Source: Clostridia bacterium (GTDB lineage: Bacteria > Bacillota > Clostridia > TANB77 > CAG-508). Taken from it: a stretch of DNA of 64,000 nucleotides. Below are positions 51,960 to 61,041 of this stretch, piece by piece. Where the stretch lies: positions 193,185 through 257,184 of the forward strand of contig JAGBJN010000006.1 in NCBI GenBank assembly GCA_017934475.1, written 5' to 3'. Under the pieces are notes generated by a model that ran no database searches, had not been told where the DNA came from, and saw nothing but the letters and a program-made list of their open reading frames with translations. The position numbers and the translations under genes are program-made. Numbering within the stretch: position 1 is the stretch's first letter; every line of letters begins with the position of its first letter.

Positions 51960-52673
51960 TTGAAAATTTTAAGTATTGACACTTCTTCTAAAAATTGTTC
52001 AGTTGCTGTTTTAGAAGATACAGATTTAATCGTAGAAAAACACATTTTAGATGAAAAGACACATTCACAAAAGTTAATGCCTTTAATTGATGACATTCTT
52101 AAATCATTAAAACTTGAACTTGCTGATTTTGATTTATATGCATGTTCAATCGGTCCTGGTTCTTTTACAGGTGTTCGTATTGGTGTTTCAACAATTAAAG
52201 CTTTTTGTGATGTAACATTAAAACCAACTATTGGTATTAATTCTCTTGAAAGCTTAGCATATAATGCATTAAATACAAACTATAAAAAAGGTTTAAATTT
52301 AATTTGCTCTATTATTGATGCAAAAAACGATAATGTTTATTTTGATTTATTTCAAATTGAAAATAATGAAGTAACTTCTGTTATTGAACCATCTTGTAAG
52401 AATATAAATGAAGTTATTGATACTTTAAAAATGTACCACTCTTCTCCGATTTTATTTGTAGGAGATGGATCTGAAAAATATCAATATCTGTTATCTTCTA
52501 AATTTTCTAAATTAACATTTGTAGAAGATAAATTAAATACTCAATCTGCAGTAAGTCAAGGAATTGCAGCATATAACCATTATAAAAACGGTGAATACGG
52601 TTACTCAAATGATTTAATTCCTTTATATTTACGTAAATCACAAGCAGAACGTGCATTGGATGGTGAAAAATAA
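51960..52673 (+). CDS. tsaB: tRNA t6A biosynthesis protein TsaB
   Basis: 237 residues from a TTG start behind agaggt. It begins KILSIDTSSKNCSVAVLED, with SIGPGSFTGVRIGVSTIKAF near residue 62 and DAKNDNVYFDLF near residue 115, the actin-like ASKHA fold of TsaB (YeaZ). TsaB is the non-catalytic partner of TsaD in t6A synthesis. Its stop codon TAA is directly followed by the rimI ATG, so translation is coupled. Confidence 0.95.
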   Translation: MKILSIDTSSKNCSVAVLEDTDLIVEKHILDEKTHSQKLMPLIDDILKSLKLELADFDLYACSIGPGSFTGVRIGVSTIKAFCDVTLKPTIGINSLESLAYNALNTNYKKGLNLICSIIDAKNDNVYFDLFQIENNEVTSVIEPSCKNINEVIDTLKMYHSSPILFVGDGSEKYQYLLSSKFSKLTFVEDKLNTQSAVSQGIAAYNHYKNGEYGYSNDLIPLYLRKSQAERALDGEK

Positions 52674-53126
52674 ATGATTGATTTATCAAAAACCTCTATT
52701 TCTCAAATGAGTATTTCAGATTTAGATGAAATCAAAGAAAATCTTTCAATAGATTTCGATGATTTTTGGAAATATGAAATATTTAAGGAAGAACTTGCAA
52801 ATAATAATTCTAAATATTTAGTTCTTCGTTATAATAATGAAATTATATCTTTTGGTGGTATCAAAATAATTTTAGATGAAGCAAATTTAATGGATATTGT
52901 TACTAAAAAAAATAAACGTGGTCAAGGTTTTGCAAGACTACTTTTAGAAGAATTGATAAAATTATCTAAAACTAATAATTGTACTTCTATCACTTTAGAG
53001 GTAAACGAAAACAATTTACCTGCCATATCGCTTTATGAAAATTTTGGTTTCAAAGAAGTTGGCAAAAGAAAAAAATATTATCAAAATGGTGATACTGCCA
53101 TTTTGATGACATATAAATTTATATAA
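52674..53126 (+). CDS. rimI: Ribosomal protein S18-alanine N-acetyltransferase RimI
   Basis: 150 residues, a GNAT acetyltransferase: ISQMSISDLDEI start, acetyl-CoA loop KNKRGQGFARLLLEEL (R/Q-x-x-G-x-A) near residue 80, TLEVNENNLPAISLYENFGF near residue 107 and KRKKYYQNGDTAILM at the end, the RimI-specific ending. It is immediately after tsaB, the common arrangement. Confidence 0.93.
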   Translation: MIDLSKTSISQMSISDLDEIKENLSIDFDDFWKYEIFKEELANNNSKYLVLRYNNEIISFGGIKIILDEANLMDIVTKKNKRGQGFARLLLEELIKLSKTNNCTSITLEVNENNLPAISLYENFGFKEVGKRKKYYQNGDTAILMTYKFI

Positions 53127-53140
53127 AAAAGGAGAAACAA

Positions 53141-55528
53141 ATGAAAAAAAATAATGAACTATCATATCAAGATTTAAAAACAAGATGTAACCCAGATATA
53201 TTTAACTTTGAGGATACTTCAGAGCTTGAAACAATTGGTACAGAAATTGGTCAAGCAAGAGGCATTAGAGCTTTACAATTCGGCGTAAATGTAGATATAA
53301 AAGGATATAATATGTACCTTGAAGGTCCTGGCGGTGTTGGTAAAACAATGTATGCTAAAAACTATCTAGATGAAGTTGCAAAGAAAAAGAAAGTCCCTTG
53401 TGATTGGTGTTATATCTATAATTTTGAAAATCCAAATGAACCTATTGCTGTTTCTTTCCCTGCTGGCCAAGGTAAAGAATTCAAAGAAACAATGGATAAC
53501 TTTATAAAAGATATTAGAAGTGATATAAAATCAACTTTTAACAATGATGATTTTGAAAAAGAGAAAAAACTTATTAAACAAGATTTTGAGGAAAAACGTA
53601 CTGCTCTTCTAGAAAAACTTAACGAAGATGCAAATAAGCATGGCTTTCAAGTCAAATCTGCTCAAAATGGTATTTATATGATGCCAGTTATTGATGGTAA
53701 AACAATAGAAGAAGAAGAATTTGATAAATTAGATGAAGAAGTAAAGAAACAATTTGAAGAAAAATCTGCTATAGTACAAGAACAAATTATGAATGCCATT
53801 GCAAAAATAAAAGCTATGGAACGTGCTTCTGATAAGAAACTTGAAGAATGGCAAGCAAATATTGCTCTACTTACTGTAAATTCTCATGTTAACTATGTAA
53901 AGAGTAATTACAAAAGAAATAAAAAAGTAAATAAATTTTTATCAGACATTAAACAGGATATATTGAAAAATATAACTATATTTACAACATATGAAGAAGA
54001 TTCTCATACTCCTCAAGGTCCTGGCCCAAAACCAGATGTTCAAAAACCATGGCTAAATTATAGAGTTAATCTATTTATAGACAATAGCAATTTAGAAGGT
54101 GCTCCTGTAGTTATGGACGCTAACTATTCATACCATAACATTTTTGGAAAACTTGAGTATGAAAATTATTTTGGTTCACTAAAAACCGACTACACAATGC
54201 TAAAGCCAGGTTTATTACATCATGCTAATGGTGGTTATATAATTTTCCAAGCTAAAGACCTTCTTGCAAATGGTATATGCTACGAAAATTTAAAGAAAGC
54301 TCTTAGAATAAAACAACTTGCTATAGAAAATTCAGCAGATCAACGCTCTGCAATGGTTATGATTTCATTAAAGCCAGAACCTATCCCTCTAGATTTAAAA
54401 GTAATTTTAGTTGGAAACTCTTCTATCTATCAATCACTTCTTGCAATGGACAGTGATTTTAGAAAATTATTTAAAATAAAAGTAGAATTCGAAGAGGAAG
54501 CACCTATAACAGACGAAAATCTTAATAAACTAGCAATATTTATTCATCAGTTCTGTGATCAAGAAGAACTTCCACATTTAGATAAATATGCTGTTGCAAG
54601 AGTTGTTGAATATGCTTCTAAACTAGCAAATGATAGAGAAAAATTTTCTACACGTTTTACTGAAATATCTCAAATAGTTGGTGAAGCTGCAACATGGGCT
54701 ACTATGGATAAAAAGAAATTAGTTACAGCTGATTATATTGATATAGCTTTAAAAGAACGTGTTGAACGTGTGAAAAAATATGATAGTAAATACATGGAAA
54801 TGATTGAAGAAAATACCCTTCTTATCGATACAAAAGGATTAAAAGTTGGACAAATCAACGGATTAACTGTTATGACTATTGGTGATTATACATTTGGAAA
54901 ACCAGTTAAAATAACAGCAAATACATTTACTGGTAAAAAAGGAGTTATAAATATAGAAAGAGAAGTTGAACTTTCTGGTTCATCTCATTCTAAAGGAGTT
55001 TTAATCCTAAGCGGATATTTAGGAGAAACATTTGCACAAGACATCCCTCTTTCTCTTACAGCAAGTATTTGTTTTGAACAATTATATAATGGAGTCGATG
55101 GTGATAGCGCTTCTAGTACAGAATTATATGCTATTTTGTCAAGCCTATCTGGAATACCAATTAATCAATCAATCGCTGTTACAGGTTCTGTAAATCAAAA
55201 AGGTGAAATACAACCTATTGGTGGTGTAAACGAAAAAATAGAAGGATACTTCCAAGTATGTAAAATGAGAGGCTTAGATGGTAAACATGGTGTTATTATT
55301 CCAGTACAAAATGTCCAAAATCTAAGTTTGTGTGATGAAGTAATCGATGCAGTTAAAGATAAGAAATTCCATATTTATGCAGTATCTACTATAGACGAAG
55401 GTATAGAAATCTTAACAGGAGTACCTGCAGGAACTAAATCTCCAAACGGAAACTTCCCTGCTGGTTCAATAAACTATTTAGCTCATGAAAAATTAAAAAA
55501 ATACGCAAAAATAACAAAAGAATATTAA
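53141..55528 (+). CDS. LonB-like ATP-dependent protease (Lon-related, COG1067)
   Basis: 795 residues. An N-terminal AAA+ region has Walker A GPGGVGKT (62-69) split from Walker B by a long helical insertion (about 110-270), as in the Lon-related AAA_32 group; GLLHHANGGYIIFQAKDLLA carries the Walker B-like part and sensor regions follow. The C-terminal Lon protease domain has the Ser-Lys dyad: GDSAS (Ser656) and GGVNEKIEG (Lys699). No membrane segments. SD aaaggag precedes the ATG. It probably degrades damaged or regulatory proteins. Confidence 0.94.
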   Translation: MKKNNELSYQDLKTRCNPDIFNFEDTSELETIGTEIGQARGIRALQFGVNVDIKGYNMYLEGPGGVGKTMYAKNYLDEVAKKKKVPCDWCYIYNFENPNEPIAVSFPAGQGKEFKETMDNFIKDIRSDIKSTFNNDDFEKEKKLIKQDFEEKRTALLEKLNEDANKHGFQVKSAQNGIYMMPVIDGKTIEEEEFDKLDEEVKKQFEEKSAIVQEQIMNAIAKIKAMERASDKKLEEWQANIALLTVNSHVNYVKSNYKRNKKVNKFLSDIKQDILKNITIFTTYEEDSHTPQGPGPKPDVQKPWLNYRVNLFIDNSNLEGAPVVMDANYSYHNIFGKLEYENYFGSLKTDYTMLKPGLLHHANGGYIIFQAKDLLANGICYENLKKALRIKQLAIENSADQRSAMVMISLKPEPIPLDLKVILVGNSSIYQSLLAMDSDFRKLFKIKVEFEEEAPITDENLNKLAIFIHQFCDQEELPHLDKYAVARVVEYASKLANDREKFSTRFTEISQIVGEAATWATMDKKKLVTADYIDIALKERVERVKKYDSKYMEMIEENTLLIDTKGLKVGQINGLTVMTIGDYTFGKPVKITANTFTGKKGVINIEREVELSGSSHSKGVLILSGYLGETFAQDIPLSLTASICFEQLYNGVDGDSASSTELYAILSSLSGIPINQSIAVTGSVNQKGEIQPIGGVNEKIEGYFQVCKMRGLDGKHGVIIPVQNVQNLSLCDEVIDAVKDKKFHIYAVSTIDEGIEILTGVPAGTKSPNGNFPAGSINYLAHEKLKKYAKITKEY

Positions 55529-55534
55529 AATGCA

Positions 55535-55567
55535 AAAAGGATAGTGAGTCTTACTCACTACCCTTTT
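55535..55567. terminator. Bidirectional terminator between lonB-like gene and 70-residue gene
   Basis: A 15-bp stem with one A-C mismatch (55535-55549 with 55553-55567) and 3-base loop between convergent genes; overlaps the stop codon of the minus-strand gene. Confidence 0.85.
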
Positions 55568-55763
55568 CTTCTTTTTTAGAAGTTTTAATTACTTCCAAAT
55601 AGCTCACAATCCAAGTAATAATAATGAATACTATTGCTGGAATAAAGCATATAAAATTTGTTTCACTAGGAACAATAACCACACCTACAACTAACAGTGC
55701 AACTAAAACTCCGCACATTATAGTACTCTGCCTTATTGCTTCCTTTTTAGTCCGTTCCATCAT
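55551..55763 (-). CDS. Small two-helix membrane protein (70 residues)
   Basis: Starts MMERTKKEAIRQ behind aaggagga. Two hydrophobic segments (about 15-31 and 35-55) and a charged C-terminal tail (KTSKKEEKGSE). Like other orphan genes in the window it stands alone with its own strong SD and contains an in-frame CGG (Glu4? Glu-CGG-Thr near the start). Family not recognised. Confidence 0.65.
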   Translation of the reverse strand: MMERTKKEAIRQSTIMCGVLVALLVVGVVIVPSETNFICFIPAIVFIIITWIVSYLEVIKTSKKEEKGSE

Positions 55764-55854
55764 GTTCGTCCTCCTTTAATTAAATTTAAGAACACATATA
55801 ATTAAATCATAACATACATAATTATATCATTTTATACTTTTTTATGCAAGTGTC

Positions 55855-56568
55855 CTAGATTATAAAACCTAGAACTATTACCAGAAAAGTATACAATACA
55901 ACTCTTAAACTTGTTTTTAAAACTAATAATAAATTATATGTTGGTATTCCAATTTTATTAATGTTTTCATACTCATTACTTATTTGTTGTACTTCATCAT
56001 TTGTACATATTTTATTTTCCTCTATATATTTAATCATATATTCTTCAGCTAAATATTCAGCCCTAATCATAGCATCTGTTTCCAAATATGATCTTACAAC
56101 ATAAAATATAATACCTAAAAATAATAAAATCACAATTTGTAATGTAGTATTTTTAAATATCCCAAATATAGTTAAAATAACAGAAATTATAAAGTAAAAA
56201 TTATATATATTAGTATAAAAAAAATTAAATAATAATAACTTTCTATCTTGTACAGAATGAATACATTCATGCGCTATTGTCTGAATTCTTGTGTATACAT
56301 CTTTAATATTTCCAAGAATTATTTTATCAGATATTGCAATATATACACAATCTTTATTATTTTGATTTATTTCAATTTTTACTTTTTCATTTTTTAGTAT
56401 TTGTAATATACTTTTACAAATCTCTTCATCCTCTGGAAATTTATCGACAAACTTTTTGATTCTTTCATTTTCTTTTACTTGTTTTATTCTCTTTATATTG
56501 ATATTTAATGCAAAATAAATAAGTAAAATTGATATTATTCCAACAATTAAAATTATTATATTATCCAT
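55855..56568 (-). CDS. Membrane zinc metallopeptidase-like protein
   Basis: ATG 56568 (MDNIIILIVGIIS) follows aaaggag; the longer open frame lacks an SD and would run through the ylbF terminator. About 237 residues: an N-terminal helix, a soluble stretch, the zinc motif HECIH (HExxH) with ISDKIILGNIKDVYTRIQT before it, two central hydrophobic segments, a conserved ETDAMIRAEYLAEEYM that may give the third ligand, and a C-terminal helix. This resembles membrane M48/YugP-like peptidases in plan, but the family is not certain. Confidence 0.75.
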   Translation of the reverse strand: MDNIIILIVGIISILLIYFALNINIKRIKQVKENERIKKFVDKFPEDEEICKSILQILKNEKVKIEINQNNKDCVYIAISDKIILGNIKDVYTRIQTIAHECIHSVQDRKLLLFNFFYTNIYNFYFIISVILTIFGIFKNTTLQIVILLFLGIIFYVVRSYLETDAMIRAEYLAEEYMIKYIEENKICTNDEVQQISNEYENINKIGIPTYNLLLVLKTSLRVVLYTFLVIVLGFII

Positions 56569-56589
56569 TTTTACTCCTTTTAACAAAAT

Positions 56590-56620
56590 AAAATGCCGTA
56601 AATAATTACGACATTTTTCG
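56590..56620 (-). terminator. Terminator after ylbF-family gene
   Basis: AAAATGCCGTAA pairs with TTACGACATTTT around a 4-base loop with one C-A mismatch, followed by T-rich sequence on the minus strand. Confidence 0.7.
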
Positions 56621-56623
56621 ACA

Positions 56624-56956
56624 TTATAATACATCTTTAACAGACTCTGCTATTATTTTATTTACATCAGCAAGCATTACATTGAATTTAACTTCTAAAT
56701 CAAAATATTCTTTTATTTCTTTTTGTTCAATTAATATAGTATACATTTCTTGTAGTTTTTTATTTTTTTCATCTTCTACCTCTTTTCCTTGCATTGCAAG
56801 TACTTGTATATCATATCTTAATTTTTCAAAATCATCTATTTTTTGTTTTAATTCTGGATTTTCATTTATTCTATTTTTTGCTTCTTTATATTTTGTAAAT
56901 TCTTCTGAACTTCTAATCTCCCCAGCTAATTTATTTGCTGTATCATAAACATTCAT
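56624..56956 (-). CDS. YlbF/YmcA family protein
   Basis: 110 residues, wholly helical: NVYDTANKLAGEIRSSEEF at the start, YKEAKNRINENPELKQKIDDF in the middle and YFDLEVKFNVMLADVNKII at the end. These match the YlbF/YmcA (DUF964) family, whose Bacillus members act with RNase Y in mRNA maturation and competence/sporulation/biofilm control. Which paralogue this is cannot be told. It precedes the metallopeptidase gene and follows the glycogen synthase gene on the minus strand. Confidence 0.88.
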   Translation of the reverse strand: MNVYDTANKLAGEIRSSEEFTKYKEAKNRINENPELKQKIDDFEKLRYDIQVLAMQGKEVEDEKNKKLQEMYTILIEQKEIKEYFDLEVKFNVMLADVNKIIAESVKDVL

Positions 56957-56978
56957 TTTTTATTGCTTCCTTTCTATA

Positions 56979-58271
56979 TTAAGCATATGCATGTTTTTTC
57001 TTAAAAGCTAATAAATTTGTAATCTCTGCCTCACTATTCTTAGCCTTTTTAGCTTTTTCTGCATTTTCTTGCATAATTTGGTTTGCTTGACGTTCCGCCA
57101 TTGTTTGGCAAATTGCCTTTTGGTAAACAAAATGAGAATCTTGTGCTATCTTATTCCAATTATATAATTCTTTAACTTTTGCTTTTGCATTTTTAGAAAC
57201 ATTATTTGCAAGTTGATGATCATATAATAAATTTAATATTGAATCTGCAATAGAGTTTGGATTTCCTGCATAACTCTTCATTCCTGTAACACCATGTTCA
57301 ACTATTTCATTTAATCCACCAACATCTGAAACAACTGTTGGCACTCCTGCAAGCATTGCCTCTAGTGCTACTATTCCAAATGGTTCATATGTACTTGGGA
57401 AAACAGCTATATCTGCACATTTATACATTTTTTGTACTTGTTTTGAATCTAAATAGCCAGTAAAATAAACTTTGTTACCTATTCCCATTGCATCAGCTTG
57501 TGCTTTAAGTTCATCTATCATTCCACCTTTTCCAGCAATTACAAGTTTAGCATCATTATAACCATTAAGTATTTTAGGCATTGCTGAAATTAGATGTTGA
57601 ATTCCTTTTTCATAAACTAATCTACCCACATATAAAATTATTTTTTCATTATCAGCTGCATATTGTCTTCTAAAATCATAATCTCTGTCTATTCCGTTAA
57701 AATTAGTCAAATTTATTCCATTTGGTATTACATTTATCTTGTCAAAAGGTAGGCCAAATAATCCTTGTATATGCCCCTTCATGAAATTACTATTAACTAT
57801 AACTTCTGTTGCCTCATATGTAAGAAGCCACTCTGTATCATTTATATATCTTTGTGTTTCATCATGTATTCCACTATTTCTTCCTGCTTCTGTTGCATGT
57901 ATTGTAGCAACCATAGGAATATCATAGCTATGTTTTAAAGTTTTAGCTGCATTTGCAACTAACCAATCATGTGCATGAATAACATCAAATTTACCTTCTT
58001 TTGCAATAATTTCAGAAGCTTTAGCTACCATATTGAAGTTAAGTTGCATAATCCAATCAATAAAATTATTTGGTCTAATATTATAATTATCAACTCTATA
58101 TACTTTTACCCCTTTGTCATCTTCAAAATATGGTGTATCTCCGTCTCTGTATGTTACAACTGTAACCTCATGTCCATCCTTTATTAATCTTTTAGATAGG
58201 TCATGTACTACCCTTGCTATTCCACCTACTATTCTTGGTGGATATTCCCATGTAAGCATTAATATTTTCAT
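56979..58271 (-). CDS. GT4 glycogen synthase (archaeal-type)
   Basis: A 430-residue GT-B enzyme. KILMLTWEYPPRIVGGIARVV gives the glycine-rich N-terminal loop (short form: PRIVGGIA), HAHDWLVANAAKTL and ATIHATEAGR follow; in the C half VIPNGINLTNF, ILYVGRLVYEKGIQ, and the donor motif FPSTYEPFGIVALEAMLAG (E-x7-E). This is the GT4 group that includes archaeal and some clostridial glycogen synthases and sucrose-synthase-like enzymes, distinct from GT5 GlgA. Its partners, a GH57 branching enzyme and a GT35 phosphorylase, are in this window, which supports glycogen synthesis. Confidence 0.88.
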   Translation of the reverse strand: MKILMLTWEYPPRIVGGIARVVHDLSKRLIKDGHEVTVVTYRDGDTPYFEDDKGVKVYRVDNYNIRPNNFIDWIMQLNFNMVAKASEIIAKEGKFDVIHAHDWLVANAAKTLKHSYDIPMVATIHATEAGRNSGIHDETQRYINDTEWLLTYEATEVIVNSNFMKGHIQGLFGLPFDKINVIPNGINLTNFNGIDRDYDFRRQYAADNEKIILYVGRLVYEKGIQHLISAMPKILNGYNDAKLVIAGKGGMIDELKAQADAMGIGNKVYFTGYLDSKQVQKMYKCADIAVFPSTYEPFGIVALEAMLAGVPTVVSDVGGLNEIVEHGVTGMKSYAGNPNSIADSILNLLYDHQLANNVSKNAKAKVKELYNWNKIAQDSHFVYQKAICQTMAERQANQIMQENAEKAKKAKNSEAEITNLLAFKKKHAYA

Positions 58272-58415
58272 TTATATTAAGGCTCCTTTCCTTTTTATTT
58301 TCTTTTGTATTTTCAACAATATTCTATACAAGTTTTTTACAAAAGTAAACAATTTTTTATAAAATTCTTTATATTTTTACAAAAAATATTATTTTAATTA
58401 ATTTGTAAATTACTA

Positions 58416-58444
58416 TTGAATTTATTTCATTTTTGATATAGTAT
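58416..58444 (+). promoter_or_regulatory. Probable promoter of DUF4912 gene
   Basis: TTGAAT (58416-58421), 17-base spacer, TAGTAT (58439-58444), 41 bases before ATG 58486. The rest of the 214-base gap between the divergent genes holds only AT-rich sequence. Confidence 0.5.
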
Positions 58445-58485
58445 TATGTGTAGATAAATTGGTTTTTACTTAAGGAGGTAAATCC

Positions 58486-59265
58486 ATGCCAAGAAAAGCA
58501 AAAGATGAAAAAGATTTAATTGAAAAAAAAGAATCAAAAAAGAAAACCACTTCGACTAGTAAAGAAAAAAAAGATACTGTAAAAAAAGTTTCTACTACTA
58601 AGAAAAAAAATACAACAGCAGCAAAAAAAACAACTAGTAAAAAGACTACTTCTACTAAAACAAAATCTACTACTCGAAAAAAAAATGATAAAAAATTAGA
58701 TATTGTTGAATATTATGACTTACCTTATAGATATAACGAAACAATTGTTAAAGTTTTAGCACAAACACCTAATATTCTTTTTGTTTACTGGGACATTTCA
58801 GATGAAGACAAAAAGAATTATATAGAAAAATATGGAGAGTTTTTCTTTAATGATACAAAACCTGTTTTAATAGTTCATAACGATACTTTGAATTATAGTT
58901 TTGAAATAGATATTAATGATTATGCAAATAGTTGGTATATACACATAAATGATAGTAATTGTGACTATAGAGTTGAACTTGGAAGAAGGCCTATAAACAA
59001 ATATGCACAAATAGATAACTATCTTTATATTTCATCATCAAATGAAATGGATACTCCAAATGATCATATTTTATTTGATACACTTGATAAAATAGTTTAT
59101 TTTAAAAATGTAAAAACAAATGTGACTTTATCTAAAGATATTTCTTTATCTTTCTTAACAAAATTAGGAAAAATATATAATGCAAAAGAATTTTATAGAA
59201 ATATTTATAAAGATGAAAATATTAATTTTGATAAACTAAACTTAAAAAATATGCCATCAAGTTAA
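58486..59265 (+). CDS. DUF4912 domain protein with Lys/Thr-rich N terminus
   Basis: 259 residues. The first ~70 are a Lys/Thr/Ser-rich, low-complexity tail with many TTSK/TKKK repeats, resembling histone-like tails that bind nucleic acid or polyanions. From about 72 the DUF4912 domain starts (YDLPYRYNETIVKVLAQTP, FVYWDIS, YRVELGRRP). The gene lies directly before the GH57 branching enzyme; this DUF4912-GH57-GT4 grouping recurs in Clostridia and suggests a role with glycogen, possibly glucan binding. Function is not established. SD aaggaggt is perfect. Confidence 0.85.
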   Translation: MPRKAKDEKDLIEKKESKKKTTSTSKEKKDTVKKVSTTKKKNTTAAKKTTSKKTTSTKTKSTTRKKNDKKLDIVEYYDLPYRYNETIVKVLAQTPNILFVYWDISDEDKKNYIEKYGEFFFNDTKPVLIVHNDTLNYSFEIDINDYANSWYIHINDSNCDYRVELGRRPINKYAQIDNYLYISSSNEMDTPNDHILFDTLDKIVYFKNVKTNVTLSKDISLSFLTKLGKIYNAKEFYRNIYKDENINFDKLNLKNMPSS

Positions 59266-59294
59266 ATGATATTACACAAAAAATATAAAATCTT

Positions 59295-59323
59295 TTAATA
59301 GCGGACCTATTAAGTCCGCTATT
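59295..59323 (+). terminator. Possible terminator after DUF4912 gene
   Basis: TAATAGCGGAC (59295-59305) pairs perfectly with GTCCGCTATTA (59313-59323), 7-base loop. The T tract is poor, so attenuation or partial read-through into the GH57 gene is possible. Confidence 0.55.
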
Positions 59324-59355
59324 ATTATAAATATTAGCATACAAAGGAGTAAATT

Positions 59356-60945
59356 ATGAATAACCCACAAGGCTATGTAAGTTTCGTATTACATGCCCAC
59401 TTACCTTTTATACATCATCCAGAAAGTGAAGATTATTTAGAGGAACAATGGTTATACGAAGCAATTTCTGAAACCTATATTCCTCTTCTTTTAAGTTTTC
59501 AAAAACTAGTAGATGAGAATGTAAATTTTAGAATCACAATGAGTATGACTCCTCCTCTACTAAATATGCTTAGTAATTCACTTTTACAACAAAGATATAT
59601 TAAATATTTAAAACAACATATAGAACTTGCAAAAAAAGAAATTAAACGTACAAAAGACAATAATCAAATAAATGAGTTATCTAAATATTATTTTGATCGT
59701 TATTCAAATGACTTACATGTTTTTAAAGACGAATATAATTGTAATTTAATAAATGGATTTAAAAAATTTCAAGATATGGGCGTTCTTGAAATTATTACTT
59801 GTGGTGCAACACATGGTTATTTCCCTATTTTATATGTAACAGAACAAACAATTAAAGCACAAATTGCTGTTGGAGTTCAAACATATGAGAAATTTTTTGG
59901 AAGAAAACCTCGCGGCATTTGGCTTCCTGAATGTGGATATGTACCAGAAGCAGATAAATATTTAAAAGAATTTGGTATAGAATATATAATAACAGAATCA
60001 CACGGAATTCTATATGCTAACCCTATTCCTCTATATGGAACTTACTCTCCTATTGTTTCTCCAGAGGGAATTGTTGCATTTGGTAGAGATATGGAATCTT
60101 CAAGACAAGTTTGGAGTTCAATAAATGGTTATCCTGGTGATTTCAATTATAGAGAATTCTATAGAGATATCGGATATGATGCTCCATATGATTATATTAA
60201 ACCTTATATTGCTAGTAACGGAGCTCGAGTTCATACAGGAATAAAATATCATAGAATAACTGGTAAATCCGAAGAAAAAGACATTTATAATATACAATGG
60301 GCAAAAGATTCTGCGGAATCTCAGGCTTCACACTTTTTAAATTGTAGAAAAGAACAAATTAAACAAGTATCTAATTATATGGATAAACCACCTATTATAC
60401 TTTGTCCTTATGATGCAGAATTATATGGTCATTGGTGGTATGAAGGTCCTTATTGGTTATATATTTTATTTAAAAAAATACATTATGATCAAAATTACAT
60501 TCAATTAATTACTCCAGGAGAATATATAGATAAATACCCAGAAATACAAATTTCTACTCCTTGTCGTTCTAGTTGGGGTGCAAATGGTTATAGTGAGGTA
60601 TGGCTTAATAATTCAAATGATTATGTACATAGACATTTACACAAAGCTGGCAACCAAATGGTAGAACTTAGTCATTTATTTGATAAAGAAACTAATAAAA
60701 TTAAAATTAGAGCATTAAATCAATGTGCAAGAGAATTATTACTTGCTCAAAGTAGTGACTGGCTTTTTATTATAACAAATGGAACTATGGTAGATTATGC
60801 AAAAAAAAGAATTAAAGATCATATAGGGAGATTTACAAAATTATATAATGAATTAAAAAATGATTGTATAGATGAATTATTTTTAAAAAATATAGAAGAA
60901 AAAGATTGTATCTTCCCCGAAATAGATTATCACATTTATATGTAA
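59356..60945 (+). CDS. GH57 1,4-alpha-glucan branching enzyme
   Basis: 529 residues. The start GYVSFVLHAHLPFIHHPE has the GH57 HAHLPF motif; GVLEIITCGATHGYFPIL, RGIWLPECGYVPEADKYL (with the catalytic Glu in WLPECGY, family motif 3) and LCPYDAELYGHWWYEGPYW (catalytic Asp in PYDAELYGHWW) follow, then a helical C domain (DUF1957). This is the Thermus/Thermococcus-type branching enzyme, making alpha-1,6 branches in glycogen. Start ATG follows aaaggag. Confidence 0.93.
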   Translation: MNNPQGYVSFVLHAHLPFIHHPESEDYLEEQWLYEAISETYIPLLLSFQKLVDENVNFRITMSMTPPLLNMLSNSLLQQRYIKYLKQHIELAKKEIKRTKDNNQINELSKYYFDRYSNDLHVFKDEYNCNLINGFKKFQDMGVLEIITCGATHGYFPILYVTEQTIKAQIAVGVQTYEKFFGRKPRGIWLPECGYVPEADKYLKEFGIEYIITESHGILYANPIPLYGTYSPIVSPEGIVAFGRDMESSRQVWSSINGYPGDFNYREFYRDIGYDAPYDYIKPYIASNGARVHTGIKYHRITGKSEEKDIYNIQWAKDSAESQASHFLNCRKEQIKQVSNYMDKPPIILCPYDAELYGHWWYEGPYWLYILFKKIHYDQNYIQLITPGEYIDKYPEIQISTPCRSSWGANGYSEVWLNNSNDYVHRHLHKAGNQMVELSHLFDKETNKIKIRALNQCARELLLAQSSDWLFIITNGTMVDYAKKRIKDHIGRFTKLYNELKNDCIDELFLKNIEEKDCIFPEIDYHIYM

Positions 60946-61041
60946 CACAAGTTACCAAATATTCCTCTTTTGAATAATATATGTATATACAAATTAATTT
61001 AGTAGATAATAATACATATATGAAAGAAAGGGGATTTTTTT

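Noticed and set aside
58272-58485. Possible small RNA or riboswitch in the 214-base divergent gap
   Set aside because: Only AT-rich sequence and a probable promoter were seen; no stable stem.
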